A DNA stretch of 64,000 nucleotides from NCBI GenBank assembly GCA_027494015.1, contig JAOSJP010000039.1:139287-203286 (forward strand), given 5' to 3'. Origin of the DNA: Anaerolineae bacterium (lineage in GTDB: Bacteria; Chloroflexota; Anaerolineae; Aggregatilineales; Aggregatilineaceae). Shown here piece by piece: positions 19,099 through 27,681 of the stretch. The translations under genes and the position numbers were made by a program. Under the pieces are notes generated by a model. That model was given only the letters and a program-made list of their open reading frames with translations, was not told the DNA's origin and made no database searches. Each line of letters opens with the position of its first letter. The stretch's first letter is position 1.

Positions 19099-19313
19099 GG
19101 CATGGGGGTCGGAGAGCCGTCAGTCGCCGCATACTCAAGCGCTTGCTGAATGTCTTCCGGCTCCAGGTCGGGGTACTCGGCGATGATCTCCTGCGGACTC
19201 TGCCCGTGCGCGACCAGATTGACAATCAGCGATACCGGGATGCGCATCCCGCGTATGCAGGCTTGCCCGCCCATCACCTGCCGGTCGAACGTGATCCGGT
19301 CGTGTTTCGTCAT
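19095..19313 (-). CDS. DUF433 family (VapB-like) antitoxin, apparently without a toxin partner
   Basis: A 72-residue protein with the DUF433 pattern: an opening RITFDRQVMGGQACIRGMRI, then SLIVNLVAHGQSPQEIIAEY and PDLEPEDIQQALEYA, a small winged-helix-like DNA-binding fold. Members are usually followed by a DUF5615 PIN-like toxin. Here the next gene downstream, overlapping by 4 bp, is the LCP gene, and no PIN-like ORF is seen on either side. It may be a solitary regulator or the remnant of a toxin-antitoxin pair. Confidence 0.8.
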   Translation of the reverse strand: MTKHDRITFDRQVMGGQACIRGMRIPVSLIVNLVAHGQSPQEIIAEYPDLEPEDIQQALEYAATDGSPTPMP

Positions 19314-19334
19314 GGCCCAACTCTCCCGCTAACT

Positions 19335-21193
19335 TCACCCAACATGGTTCAGTATACCATGCCGCTGTGCGTTGTAGGCTTCGGCATCCTGTGGGTTGAG
19401 GCGGATAGACTCTGTGTGGTCGGCGATCGCCCCGTCCAGGTCACCCTTGTCGGCGCGGGCAAGGCCCCGGTTGTTGTAGGCTTTGGCATCCTGCGGGTTG
19501 AGGCGGATGGCCTGTGTGTGGTCGGCAATGGCCCCGTCCAGGTCGCCCTTGTCGGCGCGGTCAACGCCCCGGTTGTTGTAGGCGTCGGCGTACTGCGGGT
19601 TGAGGCGGATGGCCTCTGTGTAGTCGGCAATGGCCCCGTCCAGGTCACCCTTGTCGGCGCAGGCATTGCCCCGGTTGTTGTAGGCTTCGGCGTACTGTGG
19701 GTTGAGGCGGATGGCCTCGGTGTAGTCGGCAATGGCCCCGTCCAGATCGCCATTCCGGGCACGGGCAACGCCCCGGTTGTAGTAGGCTGCGGCCAACTGC
19801 GGGTTGAGGCGGATAGCCTCTGTGTAGTCGGCAATGGCCCCGTCCAGGTCACCCTTGTCGGCGCGGGCAAGGCCCCGGATATAGTAGGCTGCGGCAAACT
19901 GCGGGTTGAGGCGGATGGCCTCTGTGTAGTCGGCAATGGCCCCGTCCAGATCGCCATTCCGGGCACGGGCAACGCCCCGGTTGTAGTAGGCTGCGGCGTC
20001 CTGCGGGTTGAGGCGGATAGCCTCTGTGCAGTCGGCGATCGCCCCGTCCAGGTCGCCCTTATCGGCGCGGGCAACGCCCCGGTTGGTGTAGGCTTCGGCC
20101 AACTGCGGGTTGAGGCGGATGGCCTCTGTGTAGTCGGCAATGGCCCCGTCCAGATCGCCATTCCGGGCACGGGCAACGCCCCGGTTGTAGTAGGCTGCGG
20201 CGTACTGCGGGTTGAGACGGATGGCCTGTGTCCAGTCGGCAATGGCCCCGTCCAGGTCACCCATGTTGGCGCGGGCAAGGCCCCGGTCAAAGTAGCGAGT
20301 TGCCTCCTCCATAGTCTCCTGGCGACCAACAGCGCCGCGAAGATCGTTCAGTACGGAGGTAGCCGGTGGTTCAGCCGCACGGGGCGGCATCTGGCTCTCA
20401 GGCAAGTCGGCTTGTTGCAGCGCCTGGGCCAGCGCCCCAACGCTTGCATATCGCTGGCCCGGATCGGTCTGGGTCGCTTTGCGCAGAACCGTCAACAGCG
20501 CATCCGGCAGCGCCCCTCAAACTGCACCGCACCATCCCAGGAGCGCCGGGGCAGCGCGCGGGTCAGCATTTCGTACACCGTGATCCCCAGCGCATACACG
20601 TCGGTGAACGGTCCAGCCTGCGAACCGAAGAGCTGCTCCGGCGCCATGTACGCCAGCGTGCCCGCGCGAGTGTCGGCCTTGACCTTCATGGCATTTTCCA
20701 GCAGCTTGGCCAGACCAAAGTCGCCGATCAGCGGGTTGTGGTGTTCGTCGAAGAAGATATTGAGCGGTTTGACATCCAGGTGGACAACCCCTCGCCGGTG
20801 TGCGTAGTCGAGCGCGCCACACACCGCGGTCACGATGCGCTGCACTTCAGGGAGTGGCAGCGGCCCAGTCTTCAGCCGGTCTGCCAGCGAACCGCCCTTC
20901 GCCAGTTGCATGACAAGGAATGGTAGTCCCTTGCTTTCGCTGGTCACAGCGCCCAGGTCATGGACAGCCAGGATATTGGGATGTTCCAGGCGAGCGATCA
21001 TGCGCGCTTCACGCAAGAAGGCGTCTAGAGCCGCCGGGGCCAGGGCATGCTCAGGCCGGATGAGCTTCACCGCCACTTCACGATCAAGGAGACGATCGTG
21101 AGCTTGCAGCACAATGCCCATGCCCCCCGTGCCAAGCTGCCCTGTGATTTCATAACGCTCGTTCAGGACAAAACCGATCAAGCCGCTCGCCAT
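19335..21193 (-). CDS. Serine/threonine protein kinase with nine TPR repeats (apparent 1-nt frameshift)
   Basis: The first ~235 residues are a Hanks-type kinase: Gly loop LGTGGMGIV, the Lys of EVAVKLIRPE, catalytic loop HLDVKPLNIFF, DFGLAKLL and MAPEQLFG. The catalytic loop has HLD in place of HRD, so this is a non-RD kinase. The frame stops early at 20492. Adding one G to the G4 run at 20513-20516 joins it to GALPDALLTVLRKATQTDP, the end of the kinase domain, and on to TPRs; the joined ORF is 619 codons. Nine almost identical 34-residue TPRs follow, with a tenth cut short. No transmembrane helix is seen. Targets are unknown; TPRs probably recruit substrates. Confidence 0.82.
19381..20296. 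repeat. 102-bp tandem repeats encoding the TPR units
   Basis: Nine near-identical 102-bp units, each translating to one 34-residue TPR with the consensus GDLDGAIADYTEAIRLNPQ. The high nucleotide identity suggests recent expansion or gene conversion and makes copy number prone to change or misassembly. Confidence 0.9.
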
Positions 21194-21309
21194 GAGTCTC
21201 TCCCCCTCAAGCTAAGAGACTTGCTCAAATACTATATCAGATACACGACTATTCTATATCAGGGAACGACGCCCCGAAAATCCACCCGGTATGGTTGGAG
21301 CGACTCCCC

Positions 21310-22050
21310 CTACCCTCGCCGCCCCAGGCTCGCCGCGTAGACGGCGAACTGCGTCTCGCCGTCCAGGTCGAGCGCGGCGTTGAGCGCCTCGTCGTCGAAG
21401 GCGGCGATGGCGCACACCCCACAGCCGAGCGCCTCCGCCACCAGGTAGAGGTTCTGGCAGACGTGGCCCGCGTCCAGCAGCAGGTAGCGGTAGCCGCGCT
21501 CGCCATAGCGCCAGGTCATGCGCTCGGCGACGGCAACCCAGAAGAAAGTGACGGCGCTGCGCGCGACCTGCTCCTGGTTGAGGCAGGCTTTGGTCAGTGC
21601 GGCGTTCATGTCGCCCTCCAGCGGCAGGCGCAGCAGCTTGTGGGCGCTGGCCAGGTAGCGGTAGACGCCCGGCCCCAGGCCGTTCACCTGGTTGGCCAGC
21701 AGCAGCGTCTCGAAGGCGTGGCGCGCCCCCGCTGACGGCACCGTGCGCAGCGTGGCGTAGGAGCCGCGATGAGCCTTCACACCCTGCGTGCACCACAGCA
21801 GCAGCGACAGCTCCTCCAGGCTGATCACAGCGGGCGCGTAGTTGCGCAGCGTCGCCCGGCGAGCGATCAGGTCGCGCAGGTCGAGCGGTTGCAGGGCCAG
21901 CGCGTCCGGCGCGGGCAGGTCCACCGGGCGCTGCGTCACGTCGTAGGGCAACTCCAGCGGCGGCTGCGGCAGCCCTTGCGACTGGGCGGACGGCTCCATA
22001 TAGCGGTACTGCGTTTCCAGCATGAACTGGCGGCCAGTGCCTGTGGTCAT
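21310..22050 (-). CDS. SagB/ThcOx-type FMN-dependent oxidoreductase
   Basis: A 246-residue nitroreductase-fold protein. Features of the SagB-type dehydrogenase family are LIARRATLRNYAP, the LEELSLLLWCTQGV segment, RTVPSAGARHAFETLLL, and the LLDAGHVCQNLYLVAEALG helix. Family members oxidise azolines in thiazole/oxazole peptides, but many stand-alone copies have unknown substrates. No cyclodehydratase or precursor peptide gene is visible nearby. The ATG at 22050 has a GGAG site 10 nt upstream and is preferred to the open frame up to 22083. Confidence 0.83.
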   Translation of the reverse strand: MTTGTGRQFMLETQYRYMEPSAQSQGLPQPPLELPYDVTQRPVDLPAPDALALQPLDLRDLIARRATLRNYAPAVISLEELSLLLWCTQGVKAHRGSYATLRTVPSAGARHAFETLLLANQVNGLGPGVYRYLASAHKLLRLPLEGDMNAALTKACLNQEQVARSAVTFFWVAVAERMTWRYGERGYRYLLLDAGHVCQNLYLVAEALGCGVCAIAAFDDEALNAALDLDGETQFAVYAASLGRRG

Positions 22051-22107
22051 CGGGGGATTCTCCTTGGGTGTGTAGAGGCGCAAGACACGTTCATTGTACC
22101 GCCAAAG

Positions 22108-22154
22108 GGGGAAAAGAAAGACTTCCGAAGTCTGCGGGGGACTTCGGAAGTCTT
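22108..22154 (-). terminator. Intrinsic terminator of glyA-gcvT
   Basis: On the minus strand AAGACTTCCGAAGTC pairs with GACTTCGGAAGTCTT around a short C-rich loop, followed by TTTCTTTT. It is a member of the acttccgaag hairpin family and starts 23 bp after the stop codon of the fusion gene. Confidence 0.75.
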
Positions 22155-22176
22155 GAGACGACGATCCGTGAAGGGG

Positions 22177-25100
22177 CTACTTCCGCTTGGGGAAGCGGCT
22201 GAGCACCGTCGCCGGGCTGGGCACCACCGCCCGGTCGCCCAGGGTCAGCGCGCCGAAGGGCTTCTTCACGTCGAGCTTCTCCGCCCCGGCGAACACATAA
22301 AGCGGCGTGCCCTCTGCGGCGTAATCCAGCTTCAGGTACGCCTGGCCCAGCGAGTAGCCCTCGCTGTCAATGCTGCACGAGGTGACCACGCCCACCACGC
22401 GCCCGCGCCCTTCCACCAGCGGATCGCCGGGGTGCGGCGCGCGAACGCCCTTGGCGTCCATACGAAAGCGCGTCACCACGGCGTCGCGCCCCGCTTCGTG
22501 GGCGATGAAGGCTGCTTTGCCGATGAAGAACGGCTTCCACAGCTTGACGAAACTGCCGAACCCGGCATCGGCGGGATTCAGATTCAAGTTGCCGGCCAGC
22601 TCGTGCCCGTAGAGCGGCAGGCCCGCCTCGGTGCGCAGGCTGTCGCGCGCAGCCAGGCCGATGGGCGTTGCCCCCGCTGCGATCAGGTCTTTGAACAGCG
22701 CGGGCGCTTTGTCCGGGTCGAGGAAGATCTCATAGGCGATGCGCTCGCCGGTGTAGCCGGTGCGGGCCACGATCAGGTCGTAGCCGCCGAGCGTCGCCCG
22801 CGTCACGCCCGCCCAGGGCAGCCGGCGCACGCGCGCTTTGTCGGCGTCCGTCCCGCCCAGGCTGAGCAGCATGTCACGGCTCTGTGGCCCTTGTAGGGCG
22901 ATGTCCACCCGCCGCTCCGCGCCAAGCGCCGGATCGCGCAGGTCGCGGATGGTCACGGCGTCGCGGCCCGGCAGCGTGACGCAGCGCCGGGCGGGGTCGG
23001 CCCGCACGTCGCCGCGCTGCAGGGCGGTGATCCACGCCCAGTCCTTGTCGTTGTTGGAGGCGTTGACGACCGCCAGGAAGTGGTCGGGAGCCAGGCGGTA
23101 GATGAAGATGTCGTCAATGGGGATGCCGTCCACGCCCAGTAGATAGGTGTAGTGGGCTGAGCCGACGGCCAGAGTCGTCACATCATTGGCCGCCAGCGCG
23201 TTGAGGAACGCCTCCGCCCCCGGCCCGCTGAAGTCGAAGACGCCCATGTGCGACACATCGAACAGGCCCGCGCCGTTGCGCGTGGCGTGGTGCTCGGCGC
23301 CCACCGACGTGTACCACACCGGCATGTCGTATCCGGCGAAGGGCACCATCTTCGCGCCGAGTTCTTTGTGCAGCGCGTGCAGCGAGGTCGTCTTGAGCGG
23401 CGGATCGGCGGGTTCTTCCCAGGTGAAGACGGGCAGCGGCTCGCCAATTGGCCCGGCGAAGCGCGCGCCACGACAGCCGACGAAATATGCCTTGCCCGGC
23501 GCGTAGCCCGCGCCGCTCGCCGCCCAGTCCGCGTCCGGCTGGTGCGCGGCGAAGGCGCTCATGTCCGGCACTTCGCTCAGCAGGCTGACGCTGACCGGCC
23601 CCGGCACTTTGGCGAAGATGTCGCCGTCGTCGAAGCGAGCAAAGCCATCCGACAGCGCGCGCAGCCAGGCCGCCACCCCTTCAGCGTCGTGGTCTACGTG
23701 GAGGTGATAGGCGTCATCGTAGAGCTTGTGCAGCACCCCGCGCGCCAGCGGCGAGCCGTCGGGCCTCAGCGCCCAGGCGGGCTGGGAATCGCCCGCGGCC
23801 AGGGCGCGCACATCGCTGGTGAGCGCCGCGTCCAGGAAATCCGTCACATGCGGGCCGTAGATGTTGAGCGTGCGCCAGCCATTCTGCGGCTGCCAGTCCT
23901 GCGGCAGCACGTGGAAATGCTCGGCGGCGGCTTCCGCTTCCTTCGGGTAGGCGGACAGATCGGGCACCGGGTAGTCAATGCCCGCCTCAGTCACCAGCCG
24001 GTCCACGGCCTGCCGCGCCGCCATGAGCGCGTCGAAGTCCACTTTGGCGCGCCACTGCACCTTGCCGCCGCTGCCCAGGTAGCTGAACGGCGTGCAGGCG
24101 AACAGCACATCGGCCATGACATCGGCCAGGCGCTCCGTCTCCGCCTCGCGGAAGCCGCGCTGGGTGAGCCAGGGCGTGCCCAGGCGGAGGCCCGTCGCCC
24201 GGAACGGCGATTCGTCGCCGGGGATGGTGTTGCGATTGAGCACGATCCCGGCCAGGTCGAGGATGCGCGCGGCCATGTCGCCGCTGAGCGGCGTGCCATC
24301 GGCGCCGCGCACCGACTTGCAGTCCACCAGCAGCAGGTGCGTGCTCGTCCCGCCGTGCGGGATGCGCAGCCCGCGCGCCGCCAGCCGTTCCGCCAGGCGC
24401 ACGGCGTTGGCGACGATCTGGCGCTGCAGGGCGCGGAACTGCTCGGTCGCGGCCAGCTTGAAGGCCACCGCCATGCCCACGATGGCGTTGACGTGCGGGC
24501 CGCCCTGCTCTCCGGGGAAGACGGCGCGATCCAGCTTGCGCCCGATCTTGGGGTCGGCGGTGATCAGCACCGCGCCGCGCGGCCCGGCCATCGTCTTGTG
24601 CGTGGTGAAGCTGATCACGTGGGCATGGCCGACCGGCGTCGGGAAGACGCCCGCCGCCGCCAGCCCGGAGACGTGCGAGATGTCCGCCAGCAGGTAGGCG
24701 CCCACTTCGTCGGCGATGGCGCGGAAGGCCGCCCAGTCCGGCGCGTAGGGGTACGAGGTGAAGCCGGCGACAATGATCTTGGGGTGGTGCTGGCGGGCCA
24801 GGTCGCGAATCTGGTCGTAGTCGAGCAGCTCGGTTTGCGGGTCTACGCCGTAGCTGACCACGTGGTAGACGCGCCCGCTGCGATTGACCGGGCTGCCGTG
24901 CGTCAGGTGACCGCCGTGCAGCAGGTTCATGCCCATCAGCGTGTCGCCCGGCTCGATCAGCGCGCTGTAGACGGCGCTGTTGGCTGGCGATCCGCTCAGC
25001 GGCTGGACGTTGACCCACAGATCGTCCGCGCCAATCGCGTCGGTGGCGAATAGCTCGGCGGCGCGGCGGCGAGCCAGGCTCTCGATGATGTCGGCGAACT

Positions 25101-25391
25101 CGGTGCCCATGTAGTAGCGCGGGTCGGAGTTGCGCCGGTATTCGGCCAGGCGCATGTCCGTCGCCAGAATCTCGTCCTGGCTGAAGAGTCGCGCCAGGCG
25201 TCGTCCGGGTACCCTTCGGCGTAGAGGTTGTGGAAGACCGAGCCGACCGCCTCGCGCACCGCCACCGGCACGCTGGACTCAGAGGGGATGAGGTTCAGGC
25301 GGCGAATCTGGCGCAGCGCCTCCAGATCGGCCAGCGCGGCCACATCCGGATCGAGGTCGGCCAGACTGCCCCGGAAAAGAAAGTCGTCCAT
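22177..25391 (-). CDS. Serine hydroxymethyltransferase-aminomethyltransferase fusion (apparent 1-nt frameshift)
   Basis: A single gene of about 1071 codons if one missing base is restored. The first ~440 residues are SHMT: LIPSESS, NLYAEGYP, GMNLLHGGHLTHG, and the PLP-lysine block FTTHKTMAGPRGAV. The last ~370 residues are the glycine-cleavage T-protein: ELGAKMVPFAGYDMPVWY, LFDVSHMG, the folate-site block VNASNNDKDWAWI, ARTGYTGERIAYE. Between them about 190 residues resemble a degenerate GcvT-like domain (ALRPDGSPLARGVLHKLYDD, HDAEGVAAWLRAL). The frame breaks at 25188-25200, between AEGYPDDAWR and LFSQDEILATD. It starts after a good AAGGAG site. With GcvH and GcvPAB it would couple glycine cleavage to serine formation. 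Confidence 0.9.
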
Positions 25392-25492
25392 TGGTTCTCC
25401 TTAACAGTAAGTCGCGGGTGGCCCAACAATCCCTTGATAGCCTGCATTGTAGCATGGCGGACAAAGCCGGACAAAGAACGGCGCGGATCGCG

Positions 25493-25942
25493 GGTGCGTG
25501 CAAAGGTCGTCAGCGACTCGCCTGACGCGGGGATATGGACCTCACCCCCAGCCTCGCGGCGCTCGGCTTGCCCCCTCTCCATGCATGGAGAGGGGGCGGC
25601 GAGGCGCGCGAGCGCCGAGCGGGGGTGAGGTCAAGCAGGGCGCAGCAGAGTGTCACCCGCTGTAGGGTTATGCTACGGAATCCGGCCATAGGGTTTTAAC
25701 CTGTCGGCGACGACAGCCGGAACTGCCCTCAACCCCGTCTCGGGCGTGACCTGCGGGCACTCATGCTCGCGTCAGACTCAGTAGGCAGCGCCACAGACGA
25801 CTGACGCTGGCTTGTGAGGCACCCGCTGGACGGTTCCTGTCCCGTGTTGGGTTGGTATAACCCTGCGGCGTCTCTTGGTGGTGTAACCCTACAGCGGGTA
25901 ACACAGAGCAGCGCCCCTACCTGACAGGTTTTGCACGCACCC
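25493..25942. repeat. Palindromic MITE-like element, subfamily A, split by a nested insertion
   Basis: Ends are ggtgcgtgcaaaggtcgtcag (left) and ctgacaggttttgcacgcac (right), a clear inverted repeat, with the core palindrome at 25540-25632. The right arm is interrupted by the 253-bp element at 25651-25903. Without it the element would be about 190 bp, like the other copies. Confidence 0.85.
25651..25903. mobile_element. 253-bp non-autonomous element nested in the MITE, with 5-bp target duplication
   Basis: The ends are inverted repeats of 23 nt with few mismatches: tgtcacccgctgtagggtta on the left and taaccctacagcgggtaaca on the right. It is bracketed by CAGAG (25646-25650 and 25904-25908). 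Intact copies of the host repeat read gcgcagcagagcagcgcc, with a single CAGAG at this point, so the boundary is exact. No transposase ORF lies inside; it would need to be mobilised in trans. Confidence 0.88.
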
Positions 25943-26069
25943 CGCATCGGGCCTTCTGCCAGCGGCAGACCAACCACCGTACAACCAGGATGGCTTTGGC
26001 CCTGGCCTCCCGCCCCCACACAGGGCGACGCCCCGCCAGGGGATGGCAGGGCGTTGGCGCGCGGCGCAG

Positions 26070-26143
26070 TGGGTGACAAGGGACTCGAACCCCTGACCTC
26101 CTCCTTGTAAGGGAGGCGCTCTAACCAACTGAGCTAGTCACCC
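26070..26143 (-). tRNA. tRNA-Val (anticodon UAC)
   Basis: Minus-strand cloverleaf: acceptor GGGTGAC/GTCACCC, D arm TAGCTCAGTTGGTTAGAGC, anticodon arm CCTCC-CTTACAA-GGAGG with anticodon TAC, T arm with GGTTCGAGTCC. Discriminator A; the 3' CCA is not encoded. Confidence 0.96.
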
Positions 26144-26152
26144 GCGCCTGTC

Positions 26153-26182
26153 ATTATAGCCGCCGGGCGGGGGGAGCGTCAA
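26153..26182 (-). promoter_or_regulatory. Promoter of tRNA-Val
   Basis: Minus-strand TTGACG (26177-26182), 18-bp spacer, TATAAT (26153-26158), placing the start a few nt before the tRNA 5' end. The -35 lies inside the left copy of the 37-bp direct repeat. Confidence 0.75.
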
Positions 26183-26198
26183 GGATTGGGCGGGCGCG
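26162..26198. repeat. 37-bp direct repeat, left copy
   Basis: Identical over 37 bp (from gccgggcggg to gggcgggcgcg) to 27577-27613. The pair brackets the L,D-transpeptidase gene, 1.4 kb apart. Confidence 0.9.
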
Positions 26199-26444
26199 CT
26201 CCAGGGCGGGCCGGACTTGCCCCGGTTCGGCACGAGCCACGTCAAAGGTCCCGCGAGGGATCGCGACCAGGATTCCCGCCGTGTGCACATCCTCTTGCGT
26301 ATAGGGTCGGACAGTCATCACGCCTGGACTCTGTCTTCACAGGCCCCGTTCTTCGATCAGCCAGCGTTTGCCCCACGTCGCATTGGCATACAGCGGATTC
26401 GCGGTATGATGGCCTCATAACGTCCGCCTAGCGACGGAGCTGGT

Positions 26445-27524
26445 ATGCCACACAGCCGCGCACGCGCCATGCTCGCAACCAGCCTCGCCGTCCTGCTCAC
26501 CACCCTGGCCAGGACGGCGCCGACTCACGGCGCTCCGGCCTACCTCGCCGCGCCCCCGGCAGTCGCCCAGGGGCATCCTGGCTGCGTGGGCATCACCTAC
26601 GAAACCCCGCGGACGCCGGCGTGTGATGCGGTGATGGCGGCGCAGCCCTATCCCGACGTGACGCCCGTACCTTACGATCTTGGCGTGATCGCGGGGCAGG
26701 ACTTCATCTATTTCGACGCCAACAAAGTTCCTCTGTACGATGCGCCCGACGGCGAAGAGGTCGAAATCTTCACCGCTGGCCGCAGCAGCTACGTCAACGT
26801 GATCCAGACGCTCGGCGACTGGGCGGAGATTCGTCCTGGTCGCTGGGCGTCGCTGGAACACGCGAACTTTGCCGAACCCTCGACGCTCACCGGCGTGCTC
26901 ATCCATCGCATGGAAATGCCCTTCGCCTGGGCCATCACTGATCACTGCACGTCGCGCACGCCAGGCGGCCCACGCAACTGCCGGCAATCAGGCTCGTTCA
27001 GCCGCTACGACCTGATGAACATCTACGCGACTGTGCCCGTCGGCGAATGGGAATGGCATCTCGTCGGGCCGGAGCAGTGGACCGTGCAGACCAACCTCAG
27101 CATTGTGCACCCCACGCCTCCCGCTGTCTACAACTGGCGCTGGATCGGCGTGAGCACCTACGAGCAGAACCTCGTCGCCTACGAGGGCGAGCGCCCCGTG
27201 ATGGCAGCCCTGGTCTCGACCGGCGATATGGACGAGGAAAAGTGGCGCACCGATCCCGGCGTGTGGAAGGTCGAGCTGTTCTGGGAAGTAGGCCCGATGG
27301 AAGGTGCCGCCGGCAGCGAGGACTTCTACGCGCTCGATCAGGTGCCGTACCACATGTATTTCAACTGGCGCGAGGCGCTGCACGGTGTCTACTGGCACGA
27401 CAACTTCGGCTACTACTGGTCGCACGGCTGCGTCAACCTCACCGTCAGCGACGCGAAGTGGCTGTGGGACAACTGGGTGAGGATGAACACCCGCGTCTAC
27501 GTGTACGACGAAAAGCCGGGCTAG
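26445..27524 (+). CDS. L,D-transpeptidase (YkuD family), exported
   Basis: A 359-residue protein with a signal peptide. Residues ~85-150 look SH3-like (IYFDANKVPLYDAPDGEEV, VIQTLGDWAEIRPG). The C-terminal YkuD catalytic domain has the hallmark YYWSHGCVNLTVSDAKWLW, with Cys329 as nucleophile and His327. Such enzymes form 3-3 cross-links in peptidoglycan or attach proteins to it. The ATG follows a GGAG site. The gene is alone and bracketed by 37-bp identical direct repeats, with a tRNA gene just outside the left one, which hints at acquisition as a cassette. Confidence 0.9.
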   Translation: MPHSRARAMLATSLAVLLTTLARTAPTHGAPAYLAAPPAVAQGHPGCVGITYETPRTPACDAVMAAQPYPDVTPVPYDLGVIAGQDFIYFDANKVPLYDAPDGEEVEIFTAGRSSYVNVIQTLGDWAEIRPGRWASLEHANFAEPSTLTGVLIHRMEMPFAWAITDHCTSRTPGGPRNCRQSGSFSRYDLMNIYATVPVGEWEWHLVGPEQWTVQTNLSIVHPTPPAVYNWRWIGVSTYEQNLVAYEGERPVMAALVSTGDMDEEKWRTDPGVWKVELFWEVGPMEGAAGSEDFYALDQVPYHMYFNWREALHGVYWHDNFGYYWSHGCVNLTVSDAKWLWDNWVRMNTRVYVYDEKPG

Positions 27525-27576
27525 AGCGCCGAGCGCATGATGCACGAGCCTGATGCCGCGCGCTGGGCGCAACTCT

Positions 27577-27613
27577 GCCGGGCGGGGGGAGCGTCAAGGA
27601 TTGGGCGGGCGCG
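27577..27613. repeat. 37-bp direct repeat, right copy
   Basis: Identical to 26162-26198. Followed within 5 bp by a hairpin of the acttccgaag family. Confidence 0.9.
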
Positions 27614-27617
27614 ACAG

Positions 27618-27649
27618 GACTTCCGAAGTCTCTGAAGACTTCGGAAGTC
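27618..27649. repeat. acttccgaag hairpin, third copy
   Basis: gacttccgaagtc (27618-27630) and gacttcggaagtc (27637-27649) can pair. It lies between two convergent genes, so it may terminate either transcript. There is no strong T-run on either side. Confidence 0.65.
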
Positions 27650-27681
27650 TGCCTGCGAACAGCCCGCCTACCAAGAGCCTG

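Noticed and set aside
19381..20296. CRISPR-like or satellite repeats
   Set aside because: The 102-bp units keep a reading frame and encode TPRs.
19080..20807. 575-codon plus-strand ORF with repeated units
   Set aside because: It lies antisense to the kinase/TPR gene. Its repeats merely mirror the 102-bp TPR units, and codon use fits the minus-strand reading.
23248..25053. 601-codon plus-strand ORF
   Set aside because: Antisense to the glyA-gcvT fusion, whose minus-strand motifs are unmistakable; the ORF is a high-GC shadow.
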